A stretch of 64,000 nt of DNA, from the NCBI RefSeq assembly GCF_002775205.1, contig NC_036456.1, positions 24,503,968 through 24,567,967 on the forward strand, written 5' to 3'. Position numbers and translations under genes: made by a program. The notes below the pieces were generated by a model. It made no database searches and was not told the DNA's origin. It was given only the letters and a program-made list of their open reading frames with translations. Position 1 is the stretch's first letter, and the number at the start of each line of letters is the position of its first letter. The stretch comes from Xiphophorus maculatus (taxonomy: Eukaryota > Chordata > Actinopteri > Cyprinodontiformes > Poeciliidae). Positions 58,722 to 64,000 of this stretch are shown here, one piece after another.

Positions 58722-59881
58722 ATGAGTTTGTTCTTCCTCCTTCTTCACCTGACCTGCTCTGTTCAGGGTGAGTTTCTACATTTCATGCAAACTCTGGGTT
58801 TGTTGTTGCTGCTGCAAGCGTCGCATCTTCCTTGTGGCGACACGGTTGACATGGTTGACGTTTCTCTGCAGGAATATTTACAGGTGAAACGCCTCCAGCT
58901 GTTCACGAAACAGAAGAAGACGACAACTTCACCCTCGGCTGGGACAGCCTGACCCAAACCAACACGACCCTCACCAGTGTGATGTGTTTTCTCCTGCTGA
59001 GTCCTCCTAAAGTCCTGTATCGAAAGATAAGTGGAGCTGAGGCCCCAGAGTCTCAGGATGGACAGTTTTCAGGACGAGTTCAGAGTGAAGGGAGAGAAGG
59101 GCGACTCAGACTCCACCTGTTCAGACTGAGGACTGAAGACTCTGGAAGTTACCGCTGTGACCTGGCTGCTTATAACCAGGTGTTGAGGAAATGGGAGCTG
59201 CAGACTTCAGGTAATTCAGCAGATTTCACTCTCTGCTTGCAGCTCATTAAACCTGATCTCTGTTGTTCGTCGTGGATAAAACTGTTTTCTCCCACAGTGA
59301 CGTTTGTCCTGAACGTGACCAAAACCTCTCGCGGAGACACGTCTGCGTCTCTGAACACACCAAAGCCTCGCCTCAGCGCTACTGCAGGTGGGTCGGCTGT
59401 TACCGTGGCAATCACGATTGTCCCCGTATTGTTCTTGCAAAAGCGTTTTTTGCAAAAACAATAACTTCAAGGAACTTTATTATTAATCAGGTTAAAATTT
59501 CATCATCTGCATCACAGTCAATGTTCATCTTGTTAGCAATATTTCATGTGCAGCATATGTTGTATGAAATAACAGAAATATGTGTCTCCTTTCAGAAAAA
59601 CAAAAGCTTCAAATAATCATGGTTACATTTGGCACAGTTATACTAGTTTTCTTCCTACTTGGTGTTGCAATTCTGGCTTGTAGACTTTCTGGAATACAAT
59701 GCACAGGTGGGTTTTATTTACTGTCTTTATTGGATCTGTTCTGTGTTTCGTTGTTGGTCCATTTTGACTTCAGTGTGTTTCCAATCCTACAGGTTGTCTA
59801 ACCGGAAATATGGATGAATTAGAGGACATAGAAATAAACGGGAATGATTTTGAAGAGATGAACCTTATGATCAACTACTGA
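58722..59881 (+). CDS. IgV-G: V-set Ig membrane protein, five coding exons
   Basis: Exons 58722-58767 (signal peptide MSLFFLLLHLTCSVQ), 58872-59210 (V domain), 59298-59387 (VTFVLNVTKTSRGDTSASLN stalk), 59596-59706 (membrane span IIMVTFGTVILVFFLLGVAI) and 59793-59881 (acidic tail NMDELEDIEI...NLMINY, TGA), all phase 1, encode 224 residues. The V domain has family features: EEDDNFTLGW (Trp at the B position), VMCFLL (Cys in strand C), PESQDGQFSGRVQ and EDSGSYRCDL (Cys in strand F). The G strand reads LRKWELQT, as in IgV-C, with no extra Cys. If the donor at 59388 is not used, the frame continues through TVAITIVPVLFLQKRF to a stop at 59464, giving a shorter 183-residue form. The tail has one Tyr near its end and no ITIM. 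Confidence 0.8.
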
Positions 59882-59889
59882 GCAGATCA

Positions 59890-60780
59890 TCTTCCATCCG
59901 CATCTGCTCCAGATGTTCATCATTTCATCTCTTCGATTTTTGCCTCCAGAGATTCTTCTAACAAATTACCATCAGCTTATAGAATAGAAACTGTCTAAGT
60001 GTATTTATTAACCCCCAAATGGTACATCCTGACTATTTCCTTCTTCTCTGATCAACTTTGTCGCCGTTTCTGACATTAAGTGGAATTTTGCAAAACTGAA
60101 GTGTATCTACACAATCCATCAAAGCAACAATGTGTTAATATATTTATGGCATTGAATCATTTAACCAAACATTAATGTTCTTAGGGTTTCATTTATGAAC
60201 TTTTAGGGTTTGTTTTATTTTTAATAGCAAAGTTATATTTTATGTTACTGCTCATATTTGATGTATGTTATGTTTTATGGTTTGCTTTAAAAATTAAAAT
60301 GAAGAAAAAAAAATCATCTTTCTGAATGAAAAGTCAGTAATCAAGAAAAGGACGGTGATTTTCACTCTCAGCACTTTCTATTGCAAGAACAGTAAGAAGA
60401 CATGCTCAGTGTTTCAGTCAGATTTGTTCTCTTACAGTCACTCACTGCGAACCAACATTTCTGGCTAATCATCAGAGTGTTGACAAAGACCATCAAAACC
60501 CCTCCCTGAGATCCAGTAGGGTGAAAATATAAAATTATACAAACTACTAAAAATAGCACATTTCTAAAACTCCACTAACAACGAACCTCTCAATAACATT
60601 CTAATTTATTTTATTACAATATTCAATAGTACTGAATATTGAAGTGGAAAAGTCAAAGCGGAACCAAAAATCCGAGCCACCGTGACACGCACGGAAGATA
60701 AAGACAAAGGACAGATTGTGCTGTTAGCTTTTCTGCTGTAGTTTGAAGGACGGTTTGGCGTTTTGTGTAAATATTTGAGT
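59890..60780. other. 3' flank of IgV-G; no gene recognised
   Basis: Includes an A-rich tract at 60303 that may mark the end of the IgV-G transcript; no canonical AATAAA is obvious. The rest is noncoding. Confidence 0.4.
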
Positions 60781-60828
60781 GATTTCAGTCGGTGGAAATC
60801 CGTTCATCCTCTTTTGCCAACGGGCAGG

Positions 60829-60954
60829 TAACTCCTGCTGACGAAACATTCACAGAGTTTAACGATTGTAACGTCATTTCCGACGAAGAGATGAGCGATC
60901 AACACAGACAGCTGGACTCCGCCAGGACACCAGTGATCATTTTACACCGAATAG
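60829..60954 (+). CDS. 5' coding exon resembling fish C2H2 zinc-finger genes (copy 1)
   Basis: The frame VTPADETFTEFNDCNVISD... EEMSDQHRQLDSARTPVIIL HRI ends at a donor (ATAG|GTACGAA) in phase 1. The start is uncertain: an acceptor-like CAG occurs just before 60829, and the frame is open back to about 60789 with no ATG. From memory, ETFTEF...EEM-DQ-R-LD...P-I-LHRI is the N-terminal exon type of many multi-copy fish C2H2 zinc-finger genes. No finger exon is found in the window; it would lie to the right. It may be a dead exon copy. Confidence 0.4.
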
Positions 60955-61029
60955 GTACGAAAAACCTTCACTTTTTACTGATAACATGAAGTACCAAAGC
61001 GGGCAGAGCCTGTACGAAACCTGAGTGAA

Positions 61030-61475
61030 GTTGCGCCCCCACCGTCTTCAAATCAGACAAAATTGGTGTCGAAACGTTTTGCTGCTTTGGCTTTGAAGAT
61101 ATTAATGAAAGGTCAAAAGGTCAACCAGCCTCCCCACTATTATAAAATCAAACAAAATAGGTGCCAATCAACTCGGCTACGTTTGTGCAGCAAACATTTT
61201 TGTTTATGCCGCAATCATTTTAAGTGGGGCGGGGCTGGTTGACCTTTAACCTTTCATTAATATCTTCAAAGCACGAACGTAGTCGAGTTAATTGACTCGA
61301 CTTCTTCGTCTGATTTGAAGAAGGGGGGGCTGGTTGACCTTTGATGACCTCTAAAAACATTTCTTTATATCTTTAAAATGATAGCAGCACAGACGAAAAA
61401 TTTAGCTGCACAACAGCAGCACAAACGTTTGACACCAGTTTTGTCTGATTTGAAGAAGGTGGGGGGCCAACTTTA
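61030..61475. repeat. foldback repeat between the two zinc-finger-type exons
   Basis: GATATTAATGAAAGGTCAAAAGG near 61098 is mirrored by GGTTGACCTTTAACCTTTCATTAATATC near 61238, and TCTTCAAATCAGACAAAATTGG near 61049 by the complementary CCAGTTTTGTCTGATTTGAAGA near 61436. A third GGCTGGTTGACCTTTGATG occurs at about 61328. It is a hairpin-forming element about 440 bp long. Confidence 0.7.
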
Positions 61476-61739
61476 CTCAACTTTACTCAACTAAAAGGAA
61501 GCATCACAGAAAATGATGCAACACTGGAAGCAAACTGAGGAACCAGGCCCTGACTTAGTCACGCGGTGCGTCTCGCTCACGCGGCTTCAAACCTCACATC
61601 CTGCTCCAGGAAAAGCCTCGATAAAACCTTCATAAAAATCTTCCTGGATTACTCAACACACGCTCTGAAACCTCGGCACAGAAAACACATCGCTAGTTTT
61701 AGGCAAATGTTTGAATGTTTTCAGTAAAAATCTCTTCAG

Positions 61740-61857
61740 TTTGAAGAAACATTCACAGAGTTGAAAGAAATTAATGTCAAGATTGAGAAAGAGATGGAGG
61801 ATCAGCTCAGACTGGTGGATTTTACCCGGATACCGAAGATCATCTTACACCGGATAG
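61740..61857 (+). CDS. 5' coding exon resembling fish C2H2 zinc-finger genes (copy 2)
   Basis: Between the acceptor AATCTCTTCAG and the donor GGATAG|GTACGAA, a 118-nt exon reads FEETFTELKEINVKIEKEME, DQLRLVDFTRIPKIILHRI in one frame, phase 0 to 1. It matches copy 1 at 60829-60954 in motif order and in the intron start GTACGAAA-ACCTTCAC. Two tandem exons of this type suggest a duplicated gene start, or alternative first coding exons of one zinc-finger gene continuing beyond 64 kb. Confidence 0.5.
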
Positions 61858-61859
61858 GT

Positions 61860-63595
61860 ACGAAACACCTTCACGTTTTACTGATGATGTGAAGCGCGAA
61901 GCAGACAAAAGCTGGAGGAAATACACGAGACAGATGAAAGGAAACAATGTGTGAGACCGAATTAGGATAAATATTTTACAAAATAAGATAAATTGATGAA
62001 TACGACTGAAATATAGGACTGGTTGGCCATCGAGGTTCTGGAGATTTCCCGAACGATAAAGTGCGTCTGCGTTTTTTTATTTTATTCTTTGGCAAGCCGT
62101 TCTATCATTTAATGGGCTTCACCACACTTAGTTCTATGTATCTGAAATTAGTAAAAGATGTGGCTGTGTGGAGCCACCCAGTCTTGAGAGATTTTTTTCT
62201 CTGGATCTTTGGCTTTTCTTGTCCTCACTGTCAGAATCGGAATAGATCTGAGTTTTCCTGGATCAACAAAACATTTTATTAAAGGGAACCTATTGTGGAT
62301 AATTTCCATTTTGCACATTTTTGTTGTGCTTCACTTGGAGTTTCTATTAAAGCAACTAATAAAAACCACCCAGCCATTTTTTGGCAATAAGTTGATGTTT
62401 TTTGGTGCCTGGAAAACAGTAGAGACTATAAAATTGGTCTTGATTTGCTCAGATTTGGGAAATCGGTGATCAGCCGATTCTTTAATGTGAAGCAAAGGTA
62501 GAATCTTAACTACCTTTGCAAAGGTTTAGAAATGAGTCACTGTCCCCTATTGCTCTGCCCTGAGAGAGGTTTGATGGACAAACAAACCCATCAGGTCATG
62601 TCTGCACTAAATAAGTCACCCAAAAATAAAATCCACAATCATAATCGCCAGGTTAGGCTCTTTCAACACCATCGGTCAAATATTTTACTTTGATGCCCAA
62701 ACAGTGACAACGCTGTTAAGTCCTATCGTATCTGTAGTTTTTATTAAACTTCCAGGAAGTAAATTAGCTGTTTGAAGGTCTAAACATACACAACTCATCA
62801 CCTTTGCAGTGAAATTATTAAAGATTTTGGAAAAATCTGTATAAATAGGTTAATGGTGAACTTCTTTACCACAGGTAATTTAGGCTGCTGAATAACAGAA
62901 AGGCATCCATTTTAGGCCATCCACAATAGTTTCTTGGATATTGCTGGTAGGACATAGGACTTTTTTTTATTTTTATTTTTTTAAAGAAATCATATTTTAG
63001 AGAATTTATGACTTGCTCCAAAATGTTTGGGGTTTTTTATGCATTTTATTGAAACTTCCTTGCTAAATATCAGTTAGGTTGCTGCATCAGATAAAAACAA
63101 AACATTTATTTTTTGCTAGCTTCGCTACGTAGCCACATTTAATTTACAGAAAGTGTGGTCCTTTCGTGTATTGATAAGCCTGGGGCGCCACGCACATTGA
63201 TTCTGCAGGTATGGAGCCAATATAATATTGAAGCTCACAAACTAATCTTTATTTTGATACCCATTTTGTGGGGTTTATTTTTCATAATTCATTCGCTATT
63301 TGACAATCTGATCAGAGATTTTTATACTTTTATGATTTAAAAAATAACCCTTGACAAACTGGGTATGTCTTTGATTTAGGGTTGAATATGATATTAGTGT
63401 TGACCCAGTCGGTCATTTGTTCGTGACGCCCGATCCGATTTTGTTGGACAGTGCCTCGGCGCTTTATCACAAGGAGTGTTCAAATTAGCATAAATGATGC
63501 TTTTTAATCAGGCTTTTGAGAAAAATTATAAAAACAATTTTAAGTGTTTTATTTGCTTCAACGTACATAAAATGGGTATTATTGGAAAGGAAAAT
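61860..63595. other. no gene recognised
   Basis: Would be intronic if the zinc-finger-type gene continues to the right. No finger exon (C-x2-C-x12-H-x3-H with TGEKP linkers) was seen on either strand. Confidence 0.4.
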
Positions 63596-63596
63596 T

Positions 63597-63926
63597 AGTC
63601 AACGGTGCAGTTGTGCTACCAACACTGTTGCCTTGCAGCAAGAAGGTCCTGGGTTCGATTCCCGCCCCGGGGTCTTTCTGCACGGAGCTTGCATGTTCTC
63701 CCTGCGCATGCTTGGGTTTTCTCTGGGTACTCCGGCCTCTCCCACAGCCCATAAACATGATTGTTAGGTTAATTGGTGTGAGTGTGTGTGTGTGCATGGT
63801 TGTTTGTCCTGTCAGTCTCTGTGTTGCCCTGTGACAGACTGGTGACCTGTCCAGGGTGACCCCGCCTCTCACCCGGAACAATAGCTGGAGATAGACACCA
63901 GCACCTGAAAATGGATGGATGGATGG
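63597..63926 (+). mobile_element. SINE-like repeat with (GGAT)n tail
   Basis: GTTGCCTTGCAGCAAGAAGG, a B-box-like GGGTTCGATTCCC, GCATGTTCTCCCTGCGCATG, CCTGTGACAGACTGG and a GGATGGATGG tail match a very common fish interspersed repeat. Open frames on both strands across it are artefacts. Confidence 0.75.
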
Positions 63927-64000
63927 TGTTGCTTTGGTAAAGAAATATTCTGAAAAGGACATTTGATGATGGGAAGTGACCAGTACGCGTTCTCTCCTAT

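Noticed and set aside
7791..59881. V(D)J-type recombining receptor locus
   Set aside because: No CACAGTG heptamer with an ACAAAAACC-like nonamer was seen beside any V exon, and each V exon has its own stalk/TM exon and splice donor.
63516..63962. Several overlapping frames on both strands
   Set aside because: All fall in the interspersed SINE-like repeat.

Overview
The window looks like teleost fish nuclear DNA: AT-rich, with short-exon genes using GT-AG introns, fish-type L2 LINE, Tc1, hAT and piggyBac remnants, and tRNA-derived SINEs. The SINE type and the Ig family suggest a cyprinodontiform such as a poeciliid; that is inference from recall, not a search. No complete housekeeping gene is visible. 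The dominant content is a cluster of small single-V-domain immunoglobulin-superfamily membrane proteins, named here IgV-A to IgV-G in window order.

Layout. 1-1.2 kb: end of a hAT transposon with a BED-finger exon. 2.6-3.0 kb: a repeat duplicated at 25.8 kb; 4.1-4.3 kb: a SINE. 6.4-8.7 kb: IgV-A (+), with a solo LTR in its 5' part. 8.9-12.3 kb: decayed L2 LINE (-). 12.8 and 13.4 kb: V-exon relics. 13.9-16.2 kb: duplicated block with two head-to-head first-exon-like arms, a piggyBac MITE and a LINE tail. 16.4-18.0 kb: Tc1 relic and IgV-B (+). 20.9-21.6 kb: tandem duplication with CTCF-like motifs. 22.3-24.5 kb: IgV-C (-). 26.5-27.2 kb: three exons of an unrecognised gene. 28.9-29.1 kb: possible GC-rich 3' exon. 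32.8-33.9 kb: IgV-D (-). 37.4-38.9 kb: duplicated segments including an orphan first exon. 42.4-47.2 kb (first exon perhaps near 50 kb): IgV-E (-). 50.15-51.37 kb: unusual element built from two palindromic words. 54.8-56.4 kb: IgV-F (+), with one in-frame stop. 56.8-59.9 kb: IgV-G (+). 60.8-61.9 kb: two related short exons resembling 5' exons of fish zinc-finger genes. 63.6-63.9 kb: a second SINE.

How the genes fit together. Every IgV gene has a signal-peptide exon, one V exon and a stalk/transmembrane exon set, all joined in phase 1. Tails are short, with no ITIM or ITAM. In A, B, D, E and F the 112-nt first intron reads identical, and the first third of the V exon nearly so, while sequence differences concentrate in the C-C'-C'' region and, in F, the G strand. 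In all seven, Trp occupies the usual B-strand Cys position; six have Cys in strand C instead, and IgV-C has lost both the C-strand and F-strand Cys. Inverted and direct duplications of promoters, flanks and exon relics indicate growth by duplication, inversion and gene conversion.
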